Assembly: GCA_963798985.1 (NCBI GenBank)
Contig: CAWCVL010000005.1
Location: 558,001 to 622,000 of the forward strand
Length of the DNA: 64,000 bases
DNA from: JACCTU01 sp963798985
GTDB taxonomy: Bacteria; Actinomycetota; Thermoleophilia; Gaiellales; Gaiellaceae
Reading direction: 5' to 3'
How positions within the stretch are numbered: the stretch's first letter is position 1; each line of letters starts with the position of its first letter. Below, in pieces: positions 33,853 through 41,050 of this stretch. Under the pieces are notes generated by a model that saw only the letters and a list, made by a program, of their open reading frames with translations, ran no database searches and was not told where the DNA came from. The translations under genes and the position numbers were made by a program.

Positions 33853-35057
33853 TCGACCACCACGTCCACGAGCTGTGCCGCCGCCTCGGCGCGCTCGAGC
33901 GCTTCGACGTTCGTGTCCGCGATTGCGATCACGTAGCCGCGCCGGTCGCCGTCGAGTCGCACGGGGCGGATCGTCTCACCGACGGAGAGATAGACGTCGG
34001 CCTGTACGACGCCCGGGAACGCGCTCACCTTCTCCAGGCTCCCGATCTCCGTCACCGTCCCGGTCGGCAGCGGGCCCGGCGAGGCGGTGAGGAAGCGGAT
34101 CGCGAGCGGCTGCGTGAAGCGCGGTCGTGCCACCTCGTCGGGAACCTCCTCGCCGAGCGCCTGGAGCAGCGCGATCTCGATCAGGTCGACGCCGACCGCG
34201 TGGCGGGCGAGATCGGCCATCTGGCCGCCGGGGATCCGTGCGGCGACCTCGATCACGAGCACGCGGCCGTCGTCCGTCGCGAGGAGCTGAGGGAAGGCGA
34301 TCCCGTCGCGCAGCCCGAGCGCGTGTACGGCGTGCACCGCCACGCGTTCCGCTTCCTCGAGCTGGTCCGCGTAGATCGTCGCCGGGTAGACGTGGATCCA
34401 GCCGACGCCGAAGCCGATCCCCGGCGGGCGCAGCCGGTCCGAGAGCGTGAGCGGGAACGCCTCGCCGTCGCGCACGATCACCAGCCCGTTCAGCTCGAGC
34501 CCTTCGACGTACGACTCGATGATCGCCTCGTCCGTCGGAGACTCTGCGAGGGCGACGTGCAGGTGCCGCTCGAGATCGTCGGCGGTCTCGAGCCGGAAGA
34601 CGCCGCGCTGGCCGCCGGAGTCCGCCGGCTTCAGCACCGCCGGCAGCCCCACCCGTTCGAGTGCCGCGTACCCCTCGTGCACGTTCCGTACCGCCGCGAA
34701 CTCCGGCTGTGGGACGCCGGCGTCGGCCAGGACGCGCCGCATCGCGATCTTCTGCGTCATCACGTACGCAGTCTCGGTGCCGATCCCGGGCAGGCCGAGC
34801 GCCTCGGCGACCGCGGCGACGACGGGCACCGCGCGGTCGGCCGAGATCGTGAGCACGCCGTCGACTGCGTGGCGACGGGCGACCTCGATCACGGCGTCGA
34901 CGTCGCTGAAGTCGACGACCTCCGCGATGTCGGCTTCCTCGAGCCCGGGGGCGTCCGGGTTGCGGTCGACCGCGACGACGTGCAGGCCGACCGCGCGGGC
35001 CTGCGCGATCGCTCTACGTTGGTGCCGGCCTGCGCCGACGAAGAGAACCGTCTTCAC
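33849..35057 (-). CDS. ATP-grasp ligase (PurK/carboxylate-amine ligase-like)
   Basis: A 402-residue ATP-grasp protein: N-terminal VLFVGAGRHQRRAIAQA, ATP lid LPAVLKPADSGGQRGVFRL, and metal-binding VLVIEVAARIPGGQM. The closest relative in the window is the protein at 40996-42250 (same GAG..Q..AIA start and GGQ end). These ligases often decorate sugars or peptides with amino acids or related groups; no substrate can be read from sequence. GTG start at 35057 with TAGCGT 9 bases before it, overlapping the stop of the inhibitor gene. Confidence 0.83.
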   Translation of the reverse strand: MKTVLFVGAGRHQRRAIAQARAVGLHVVAVDRNPDAPGLEEADIAEVVDFSDVDAVIEVARRHAVDGVLTISADRAVPVVAAVAEALGLPGIGTETAYVMTQKIAMRRVLADAGVPQPEFAAVRNVHEGYAALERVGLPAVLKPADSGGQRGVFRLETADDLERHLHVALAESPTDEAIIESYVEGLELNGLVIVRDGEAFPLTLSDRLRPPGIGFGVGWIHVYPATIYADQLEEAERVAVHAVHALGLRDGIAFPQLLATDDGRVLVIEVAARIPGGQMADLARHAVGVDLIEIALLQALGEEVPDEVARPRFTQPLAIRFLTASPGPLPTGTVTEIGSLEKVSAFPGVVQADVYLSVGETIRPVRLDGDRRGYVIAIADTNVEALERAEAAAQLVDVVVE

Positions 35058-35066
35058 GACGGCGAA

Positions 35067-35072
35067 ACGCTA
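35067..35072 (-). promoter_or_regulatory. -10 box of a leaderless promoter for the ATP-grasp/deacetylase unit
   Basis: TAGCGT on the minus strand ends 9 bases before the GTG at 35057. Its first three bases are the TAG stop of the inhibitor gene. Confidence 0.4.
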
Positions 35073-35411
35073 CGTGTTGCCGGCCGGCGGCAGGAGCGGT
35101 CGCAACCGTTCCCAGCGGCCGATCTCGCAGCCGTTGCGGCGGCGGAACTCGGCCCAGATCTTCTGTCCGCGGAAGCGCCCGGTGACGCGCGCGACTGCAG
35201 GCCCCCCGTAGATCTCCGTGCAGACCAGGTCTTTCCGGATCGGCGCGAAGGGCGCGGAGACCGAGTTGAGCTTGCGGCACGCCGCGAGGCGAGCGGGAAG
35301 CGCCCCGCCGGTCGGCCCGCAGCGCAGCGTCCAGCGATCCGACGGCCCATCGAGGCCCTGCGGCCAGATCGTGATCGTCAGCGCCGTCACGGCTGTTGCG
35401 AGGACGGTCAT
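35070..35411 (-). CDS. SSI-like (subtilisin inhibitor fold) small protein without a visible signal peptide
   Basis: A 113-residue protein with the Streptomyces subtilisin inhibitor pattern: LTITIWPQG, WTLRCGPTGG, AACRKL, VCTEIYGGPAVARVTG, RFRGQKIWAEF and RRNGCEIGRW. Four cysteines stand in the two-disulfide positions. By position after the third cysteine the P1 residue would be Glu or its neighbour, unlike the Met/Lys of classical inhibitors. Known SSI proteins are secreted, yet the ATG at 35411 is preceded by TACTCT at 7 bases and leaves only about ten residues before the domain. It may be an intracellular variant or use an unrecognised upstream start. Confidence 0.7.
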   Translation of the reverse strand: MTVLATAVTALTITIWPQGLDGPSDRWTLRCGPTGGALPARLAACRKLNSVSAPFAPIRKDLVCTEIYGGPAVARVTGRFRGQKIWAEFRRRNGCEIGRWERLRPLLPPAGNT

Positions 35412-35418
35412 GGACGTC

Positions 35419-35437
35419 AGAGTAGCCGGGGTAGAGT
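35419..35437. promoter_or_regulatory. Divergent leaderless promoters between the inhibitor and SDR genes
   Basis: On the minus strand TACTCT (35424-35419) ends 7 bases before the ATG at 35411. On the + strand TAGAGT (35432-35437) ends 6 bases before the GTG at 35444, the same box and spacing as at 16507-16519. Neither start has a Shine-Dalgarno sequence. Confidence 0.55.
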
Positions 35438-35443
35438 GGCCGC

Positions 35444-36418
35444 GTGGCGCTCGAGGGCAAGCGAATCCTGATCACCGGCGGCGCGGGATTCATCGGCACG
35501 ACGCTCGCGCGTCGGCTCGTGGACCGCAACGAGATCGTCGCGCTCGACAACCTCCACCGCGACGCGCTCTCGGCGAGCGACCTGCTGGAGCACCCGAACC
35601 TCACCTTCCTTCAGGGCGACGTCCTCGACGCCGATTCCCTTCGGGAGGTCGCGCAGGGCGCGACGCACATCGTCCACTGCGCGGGGATCGCCGGCGTCGA
35701 CACGGTGCTCGAGAGCCCCGTGCGCACGATGCGCGTCAACGTGATCGGCACGTACAACGTGCTCGAGGCCGGGCTGGCGGCGAAAGACACGCTCGAGCGG
35801 CTCGTCGACTTCTCCACGAGCGAGGTCTTCGGCTCGCAGGCGTTCCGCGTCGCCGAGACGAGCCTGAGCGTCACCGGCTCGGTCGGCGAGGCTCGCTGGA
35901 CCTACGCCGTCTCGAAGCTCGCGGGCGAGCACATGGCGCACGCCTACCACGCCGAGCTCGGGCTGCCGACGACCTCCGTCCGCCCGTTCAACGTCTACGG
36001 CCCCGAGCAGATGGGCGGCGGCGCGATTCGTGCGTTCATCGAGGCGGCGCTCGCCGGTCAGGACCTGACGATCCACGGCGACGGCTCGCAGATCCGCGCG
36101 TGGTGCTACGTCGACGACATGGTCGAGGGCACCCTGCTCGCGCTCGAGCACCCGAACGCCGTCGGCGAGAGCTTCAACATCGGCAACGCGCGCTCCGCGG
36201 TCACGATCTACGACCTCGCGCAGCGCATCAAGCGCGCGACCGAGGCCCCCGGGGAGATCGTCTTCCGGCCGCTCCACTACACCGACGTCGAGCTGCGCAT
36301 CCCGAACGTCGACAAGGCCCGGAACCTGCTCGGCTTCGAGTCGCAGGTCGAGCTGGACGAGGGGCTCGCGCGAACGGTCGCCTGGTACCGCAGCAGGGCC
36401 TTGACAGGAAGTAAGTGA
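35444..36418 (+). CDS. NAD-dependent nucleotide-sugar epimerase/dehydratase (extended SDR)
   Basis: A 324-residue extended SDR. ILITGGAGFIGTTLARRL is the NAD loop, STSEVFGS holds the catalytic Ser/Thr, and YAVSKLAGEHMAHAYH gives the Tyr and Lys of the YxxxK motif. SVRPFNVYGPEQMGGGAI is typical of UDP-sugar epimerases and GDP-mannose or UDP-glucuronate modifying enzymes. The exact sugar cannot be told. It is transcribed alone from a leaderless promoter, and the TetR promoter starts inside its 3' end. Confidence 0.85.
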   Translation: MALEGKRILITGGAGFIGTTLARRLVDRNEIVALDNLHRDALSASDLLEHPNLTFLQGDVLDADSLREVAQGATHIVHCAGIAGVDTVLESPVRTMRVNVIGTYNVLEAGLAAKDTLERLVDFSTSEVFGSQAFRVAETSLSVTGSVGEARWTYAVSKLAGEHMAHAYHAELGLPTTSVRPFNVYGPEQMGGGAIRAFIEAALAGQDLTIHGDGSQIRAWCYVDDMVEGTLLALEHPNAVGESFNIGNARSAVTIYDLAQRIKRATEAPGEIVFRPLHYTDVELRIPNVDKARNLLGFESQVELDEGLARTVAWYRSRALTGSK

Positions 36419-36429
36419 TCACTTACTAT
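36401..36429 (+). promoter_or_regulatory. Consensus promoter with an 18-bp TetR operator in its spacer
   Basis: TTGACA (36401-36406), a 17-base spacer and TACTAT (36424-36429) make a near-consensus promoter whose -10 ends 8 bases before the GTG at 36438. A perfect 18-bp palindrome with half-site AGTAAGTGA spans 36410-36427, filling the spacer. TetR-family dimers bind such sites and would repress their own transcription here. The -35 box lies inside the end of the SDR gene. Confidence 0.8.
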
Positions 36430-36437
36430 CAGGGCCT

Positions 36438-36989
36438 GTGAGCCCCGCCACGACCACCCGGATGTCGGCCGACGAGCGCCGCGAGGCGATCCTCGAGGCT
36501 GCACGCGGGGAGTTCGCCTCGACCGGCTTCCACGGCACCTCGACGGAGACGATCGCCGAGCGGGCCGGGATCTCGCAGCCGTACCTCTTCCGGCTCTTCG
36601 GGACGAAGAAGGAGCTCTTCATCGCGAGCGTCCGGCGCTGCTTCCGCGAGACGCTCGAGACGTTCCAGCGGGCGGCCGAGGGCAAGCGGGGCGAGGAGGC
36701 GCTGGCAGCGATGGGCGAGGCCTACATGGGCCTCCTGGCCGATCGGAGCCGGCTGATGGCCCAACTGCAGGCCTACGCGTCCTGCGACGACCCGGAGATT
36801 CGCGCAGTCGTCCGCGAGGGCTACGGCGACCTCTTCACCTGGACGGAGCGCGTGTCGGGTCTCGGGCCGGAGCAGGTCGGCCAGTTCTTCGCCAAGGGGA
36901 TGCTCCTGAACGTCGTCGCGGCGATGGACCTCCCCAACTCCGACGAGCCGTGGGCCCGCCGCCTGGTCGACGGTTGCCTGGCCGGGTAA
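36438..36989 (+). CDS. TetR-family transcriptional repressor
   Basis: A 183-residue regulator with an N-terminal TetR helix-turn-helix: RREAILEAARGEFASTGFHG, then ETIAERAGISQPYLFRLFGTKKELF. The remainder is an all-helical ligand-binding domain. It lies directly before an MFS exporter gene and has its palindromic operator in its own promoter, with a degenerate copy before the exporter, the standard layout for a drug-sensing efflux switch. Confidence 0.9.
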   Translation: MSPATTTRMSADERREAILEAARGEFASTGFHGTSTETIAERAGISQPYLFRLFGTKKELFIASVRRCFRETLETFQRAAEGKRGEEALAAMGEAYMGLLADRSRLMAQLQAYASCDDPEIRAVVREGYGDLFTWTERVSGLGPEQVGQFFAKGMLLNVVAAMDLPNSDEPWARRLVDGCLAG

Positions 36990-37004
36990 GGAAGATCGGG
37001 CCTC

Positions 37005-37011
37005 TTTTTTT
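37005..37011 (+). terminator. Weak T-tract terminator candidate after the TetR gene
   Basis: Seven T residues follow AGGAAGA-N7-TCTTTTT, which can form a 7-bp stem only with two G-U pairs. It may attenuate transcription between the repressor and exporter genes; it is much weaker than the hairpins at 2851 and 10106. Confidence 0.25.
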
Positions 37012-37017
37012 CGTCCT

Positions 37018-37037
37018 GAAGTAAGTGATGAGTCAGT
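37018..37037 (+). promoter_or_regulatory. Second, degenerate TetR operator upstream of the exporter gene
   Basis: GAAGTAAGTGAT (37018-37029) is identical to the left part of the TetR operator at 36408-36419; positions 37020-37037 match that 18-bp palindrome at 14 of 18 bases. It lies 33 bases before the exporter ATG. Confidence 0.5.
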
Positions 37038-37069
37038 ACCTCAGCAACGAGAGTGGAAGGAGCAGCACG

Positions 37070-38491
37070 ATGTTCGACAAGACCGGATCCAGGGCGCGGA
37101 CGCTCTGGACGCTTGCGATCACCTCGGTTGGCCTCTTCATGGTCGTCCTCGACAACCTCGTCGTGTCGACGGCGCTCCCGGTGATCCGCGTCGACCTCGG
37201 CGCCTCGATCGAACAGCTCGAGTGGACGGTGAACGCGTTCACCCTGACCTTCGCGGTCTTTCTCCTGACCGGCGCTGCGCTCGGCGACAGGTTCGGGCGG
37301 CGGCGGATGTTCGCCATCGGGATCGCTCTCTTCACCGTCGCCTCGGCGGCGGCAGCGCTCGCACCGTCGATGGACGCGCTCATCGCAGCCCGCGCGGTGC
37401 AGGGCCTCGGCGGCGCACTCGTGATGCCGCTCACGCTGACGATCCTCTCCGACGCGTTTCCGGCTGAGCGACGAGGTGTTGCGCTCGGGATCTGGGGCGC
37501 GGTGGGCGGCATCGCCATCGCCAGCGGCCCGTTGGTGGGCGGCGCCGTGATCGAAGGAATCTCCTGGCAGTGGATCTTCTGGCTCAACGTTCCGGTGGGA
37601 ATCGCGCTCGTGCCGCTGGCGATCACGCGGCTCCGCGAGAGCCACGGGCCGGAGAAGGCGCTCGACCTGCCCGGGCTCGCGCTCGCGAGCGCGGGTCTAC
37701 TGGGCGTCGTCTGGGGCCTCGTGAACGGCAACGGCGACGGCTGGGCGAGCCCGTCGATCGTCGCCTCGCTAGTCGTGGGAGCTGCGCTGCTCGTCGCGTT
37801 CGTTCTGTGGGAGATCCGCACCCCGAAGCCGATGCTTCCGATGCGCTTCTTCCGCAACCGTGGCTTCGCAGCCGCGAACGGGGCGTCGCTCGCGATGTCG
37901 TTCGGGATGTTCGGGTCGATCTTCCTGCTGACGCAGTTCTTCCAGACCGCGCAGGGCTATTCGCCGCTCGAGGCGGGCCTGCGCGTGCTGCCGTGGACCG
38001 CGATGCCGATGGTGGTCGCGCCGATCGCCGGCGTGCTCTCCGACAAGATCGGCTCTCGTCCGATCCTCGCGACCGGGCTCGGTCTGCAAGCGATCGGGCT
38101 TGCCTGGATCGCGGCCGCCTCGACCGCGACGGTTGGCTACGCGTCGCTCGTCGGGCCGTTCATCCTGTCGGGGATCGGGATGGGGATGTTCTTCGCGCCG
38201 ATGGCGAACGTCATCCTCAGCTCGGTCAGCCCGGCCGAGGAGGGCAAGGCGTCCGGCGCGAACAGCGCCGTGCGAGAGGTCGGCGGCGTCTTCGGCGTCG
38301 CAGTGCTCGCGTCGGTGTTCTCCCGGTACGGCGGGTACGCGTCGCCCGAGACGTTCAACGACGGTCTCGTCGTCGCGACCTGGGTCGGCGCGGCCGTGGT
38401 CGCGGCAGGCGCGATCGCCGCGCTCGCGATCCCGGGCAAGAAGCGCGCTGAGGCCGCAGTGGCCGAGCCCGCGTTGGCGGAAGCCGCCTAG
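37070..38491 (+). CDS. MFS multidrug exporter, DHA2 (EmrB/QacA) family
   Basis: A 473-residue protein with fourteen predicted membrane helices. Motif A is LGDRFGRRRMFAIG, the DHA2 motif D1-type segment is LVVLDNLVVSTALPVI and motif C lies in the ALGIWGAVGGIAIASGPLVGG stretch. It would expel drugs or other hydrophobic compounds by proton antiport. ATG 37070 is preferred because GGAAGGAG stands 7 bases before it; the GTG at 37025 would overlap the operator. It is controlled by the adjacent TetR protein. The stop overlaps that of the convergent DUF402 gene (CTAG). Confidence 0.9.
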   Translation: MFDKTGSRARTLWTLAITSVGLFMVVLDNLVVSTALPVIRVDLGASIEQLEWTVNAFTLTFAVFLLTGAALGDRFGRRRMFAIGIALFTVASAAAALAPSMDALIAARAVQGLGGALVMPLTLTILSDAFPAERRGVALGIWGAVGGIAIASGPLVGGAVIEGISWQWIFWLNVPVGIALVPLAITRLRESHGPEKALDLPGLALASAGLLGVVWGLVNGNGDGWASPSIVASLVVGAALLVAFVLWEIRTPKPMLPMRFFRNRGFAAANGASLAMSFGMFGSIFLLTQFFQTAQGYSPLEAGLRVLPWTAMPMVVAPIAGVLSDKIGSRPILATGLGLQAIGLAWIAAASTATVGYASLVGPFILSGIGMGMFFAPMANVILSSVSPAEEGKASGANSAVREVGGVFGVAVLASVFSRYGGYASPETFNDGLVVATWVGAAVVAAGAIAALAIPGKKRAEAAVAEPALAEAA

Positions 38492-39042
38492 AGCACGTCG
38501 GCCGGAAGGCTGGGGACCGGCCACTTCGGGTCCGGTTCCCAGTCTTCCCAGCCGGTCGGGAAGGCGTCGGCCGCGATCACGCGCTCGGCCTCGGCGCGGA
38601 TCGCCCGCGCCTCGTCGTCCGAGACGAAGCCGCGCTCGACCGCCACCGCGAGCTCGTCTTCGTCCTTCCATCGCCACTTGCCGTCTTCACTGCGAACGAG
38701 GTCGAGCAGCTGGTCGGCGGTGTCGACGCCGTGCGGAGTACGGCGGAACGGCTCCTGCAGGTTCACGTACCAACCGTGCTCGAAGACCCACACCGCGTGC
38801 GCCGCGCCGGCGGGCCAGAGCTGCAGCACGCCCGGCTCGCGCCACGGACGCTCGACGAGCGGCTGCTCGTAGGGCAGCTCGGCGCGCACTCCCGGTCTCA
38901 GGCACGGCGCACCCGGGGGGATCCACAGCGCGAGCAGCTCCTCGTCGTCGCGCACCGCAATCGCAGACCAGACCAGGAATGCGTTACCGCGCCAGACGTG
39001 CCGGACGACGAAGGGGTCACCGGGCGCGAAGGTCTTCGCCAC
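38488..39042 (-). CDS. DUF402 family protein
   Basis: A 184-residue protein of the DUF402 family. The conserved end is visible as VNLQEPFRRTPHGVDTADQ, LLDLV and WKDEDELA, followed by a helical tail (SDDEARAIRAEAERVI). A staphylococcal relative (Ntdp) hydrolyses nucleoside di- and triphosphates; other members are thought to act on RNA or to be uncharacterised. The GTG start at 39042 is supported by TACACT 8 bases before it. Confidence 0.8.
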   Translation of the reverse strand: MAKTFAPGDPFVVRHVWRGNAFLVWSAIAVRDDEELLALWIPPGAPCLRPGVRAELPYEQPLVERPWREPGVLQLWPAGAAHAVWVFEHGWYVNLQEPFRRTPHGVDTADQLLDLVRSEDGKWRWKDEDELAVAVERGFVSDDEARAIRAEAERVIAADAFPTGWEDWEPDPKWPVPSLPADVL

Positions 39043-39050
39043 GGGGCGTG

Positions 39051-39060
39051 AGTGTAGGCT
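39051..39060. promoter_or_regulatory. Overlapping divergent -10 boxes between DUF402 and the GT2 gene
   Basis: TACACT on the minus strand (39056-39051) ends 8 bases before the GTG at 39042. TAGGCT on the + strand (39055-39060) ends 10 bases before the ATG at 39071. The two boxes overlap by two bases within a 28-base gap, so the two promoters should compete. Confidence 0.45.
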
Positions 39061-39070
39061 CAGGCCGACG

Positions 39071-40039
39071 ATGGCCGAACCCGAGGTGTTCGCGGTTCCC
39101 TCGGCGTCCGCCGAGCCGGAGCCCGCGCCGAGCGTCTCCATGATCGTCCCGATCTTCGAGGAGGAGGCGACGGTCGACGAGCTCTACCGGCGCACGGTCG
39201 CTGCGCTGGAGCAGGACGGCCGCTCCTTCGAGATCCTCTTCGTGGACGACGGCTCCCGCGACGGGACGTTCGCGCGGCTCGAGCACCTGCACGCCGCCGA
39301 CCCGCGCGTCCGCGTCGTCCGCTTCAAGCGCAACTTCGGCCAGCACCCCGCGATGCAAGCCGGCCTCGCACGCGCGCGCGGCGAGATCCTCGTCACGATG
39401 GACGGCGATCTCCAGAACGAGCCGGAGGACATCCCGAAGCTCGTGCGAGCGGTCGAGGCGGGCGCGGAGGTGGCGAGCGGTCGGCGTCAGACCCGTCACG
39501 ACTCGTGGGGGAGAACGCTTCCGAGCCGCATGATCAACGGGATGCTCCGGCGCTTCACCCGCGTCGACATCTCGGACTTCGGCTGCGCGTTCAACGCGTA
39601 CAGACGCGAGGTCGTCGAGCCGATGCTCGGCGCGATCGGCAAGCAGAAGTTCACGAAAGCGCTGATCCTCTCCGGCGGCGCGAGCGTCGTCGAGGTGGAC
39701 GTCGGTCACGCTCCGCGCCAGGGCCGGTCGCGCTACTCGCCCCTTCGCCTGACCCGGCTCGCGCTTCATGTCCTGGCGGGCTTCTGGCCGCAGCCGATCC
39801 AGTGGATCGGGATCGCGCTCGGCCTCGTCTGCAGCTTCCTCGCGCTGGCGCTCGGGGCGTACGGCGTGTGGTGGTGGATCGACCGCGGGAACTTCCCAGG
39901 CCCGCTGCTCGGCGGCGTCGCCGTTCTGTTCGTCTTGGGGATTCAGGGCTTCATCCTCGCGCTCGTCGGGGAATACCTAGGCAGAATCCAGCGGGACGTC
40001 GAGGGTCGCCCTCTCTACACGATCGACAAGGAGCTGTAG
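39071..40039 (+). CDS. GT2 polyprenyl-phosphate glycosyltransferase (DPM/GtrB/ArnC-like)
   Basis: A 322-residue membrane-linked GT2. The GT-A domain shows SMIVPIFEEEATVDELY, the nucleotide-sugar aspartates in LFVDDGSRDGT and the metal motif TMDGDLQNEPEDI. Two C-terminal membrane helices follow from about residue 235. Such enzymes transfer a sugar from a nucleotide donor to a polyprenyl phosphate for use outside the membrane. The following SDR gene starts at the very next base after the stop. Confidence 0.87.
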   Translation: MAEPEVFAVPSASAEPEPAPSVSMIVPIFEEEATVDELYRRTVAALEQDGRSFEILFVDDGSRDGTFARLEHLHAADPRVRVVRFKRNFGQHPAMQAGLARARGEILVTMDGDLQNEPEDIPKLVRAVEAGAEVASGRRQTRHDSWGRTLPSRMINGMLRRFTRVDISDFGCAFNAYRREVVEPMLGAIGKQKFTKALILSGGASVVEVDVGHAPRQGRSRYSPLRLTRLALHVLAGFWPQPIQWIGIALGLVCSFLALALGAYGVWWWIDRGNFPGPLLGGVAVLFVLGIQGFILALVGEYLGRIQRDVEGRPLYTIDKEL

Positions 40040-41050
40040 TTGCCGACGAAGCGCGTGCTCGTCACCGGCGGTGCTGGGTTCATCGCCGCGAACTTCATCC
40101 ATCACCTGCTTCGTGCGACGCCGTACGAGGTCGTCTCGCTCGACGCGCTCACGTACGCGGGCAACGTCGCCAACCTGAAAGACGTCATGGCGCACGAGCG
40201 CCTGTCGTTCGTGCACGGCGACATCCGCGACGTCGAGCTCGTGGCCGGTGTCGTCTCCGAGTGCGACGTGATCGTCAACGCGGCTGCGGAGTCTCACGTC
40301 GAGAAGTCGATCGAGGACGGCGCGTCCGAGTTCGTGACGACGAACGTCGAGGGGACGCAGATCCTGCTCGACGCGATCCGTCGCAGCCCCGTCGAGCGCT
40401 TCATCCTGATCTCGTCGAGCGAGGTGTACGGCACGGCGGAGTCGGCGCCGATGGACGAGCGCCACCCGCTCGAGCCACGGTCTCCGTACGCGGCGACGAA
40501 GGCGGGCGCCGACCGCCTCGCGTACTCGTACTTCGTCACCTATGGGATGCCGATCGTGATCGTCCGCCCGTTCAACAACTACGGCCAGCGTCAGCATCCG
40601 GAGAAAGTGATCCCGCGGTTCATCACGCAGGCGCTGCAGGACCTCCCGCTGACGATCCACGGCGACGGTCACGCATCCCGCGACTGGCTCTACGTGGACG
40701 ACACGGCCGAGGCGATCGAGGCGATCATCTCCGCTCCTCGCGAGCAGGTTGCGGGCGAGGTCCTGAACGTCGCGACCGGTGTCGACATCTCCGTGGCCGA
40801 GATCGCGAACCGCGTGCTCGACGCGCTCGGGAAGCCGCGCGACTTGACGACGCACGTGCCCGAGCGTCTCGGACAGGTCGACCGGCACATCGGCTCGACC
40901 GACAAGATGGAGCAACTGACCGGATGGCGCGCGCGAACCTCGTTCGACGACGGGCTTGCGCGCACGATCGACTGGTACCGCGGGAACGAGGCCTGGTGGA
41001 AAGAAGTACTGGCGCGGCCGAGCGGCGTCGCCGGCGCCTCCTCGTCCTAG
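40040..41050 (+). CDS. dTDP-glucose 4,6-dehydratase-like SDR (RmlB family)
   Basis: A 336-residue extended SDR starting with TTG. VLVTGGAGFIAANFIHHLL is the NAD loop and TYAGNVANLKDV is the RmlB-type segment. SSSEVYGT carries the active-site Ser but lacks the Asp-Glu pair (as in STDEVYG) that removes water in true RmlB, and YAATKAGADRL supplies Tyr and Lys. It may therefore be a decarboxylase- or epimerase-like relative of RmlB. It abuts the GT2 gene and overlaps the ATP-grasp gene by 55 bases. Confidence 0.82.
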   Translation: MPTKRVLVTGGAGFIAANFIHHLLRATPYEVVSLDALTYAGNVANLKDVMAHERLSFVHGDIRDVELVAGVVSECDVIVNAAAESHVEKSIEDGASEFVTTNVEGTQILLDAIRRSPVERFILISSSEVYGTAESAPMDERHPLEPRSPYAATKAGADRLAYSYFVTYGMPIVIVRPFNNYGQRQHPEKVIPRFITQALQDLPLTIHGDGHASRDWLYVDDTAEAIEAIISAPREQVAGEVLNVATGVDISVAEIANRVLDALGKPRDLTTHVPERLGQVDRHIGSTDKMEQLTGWRARTSFDDGLARTIDWYRGNEAWWKEVLARPSGVAGASSS

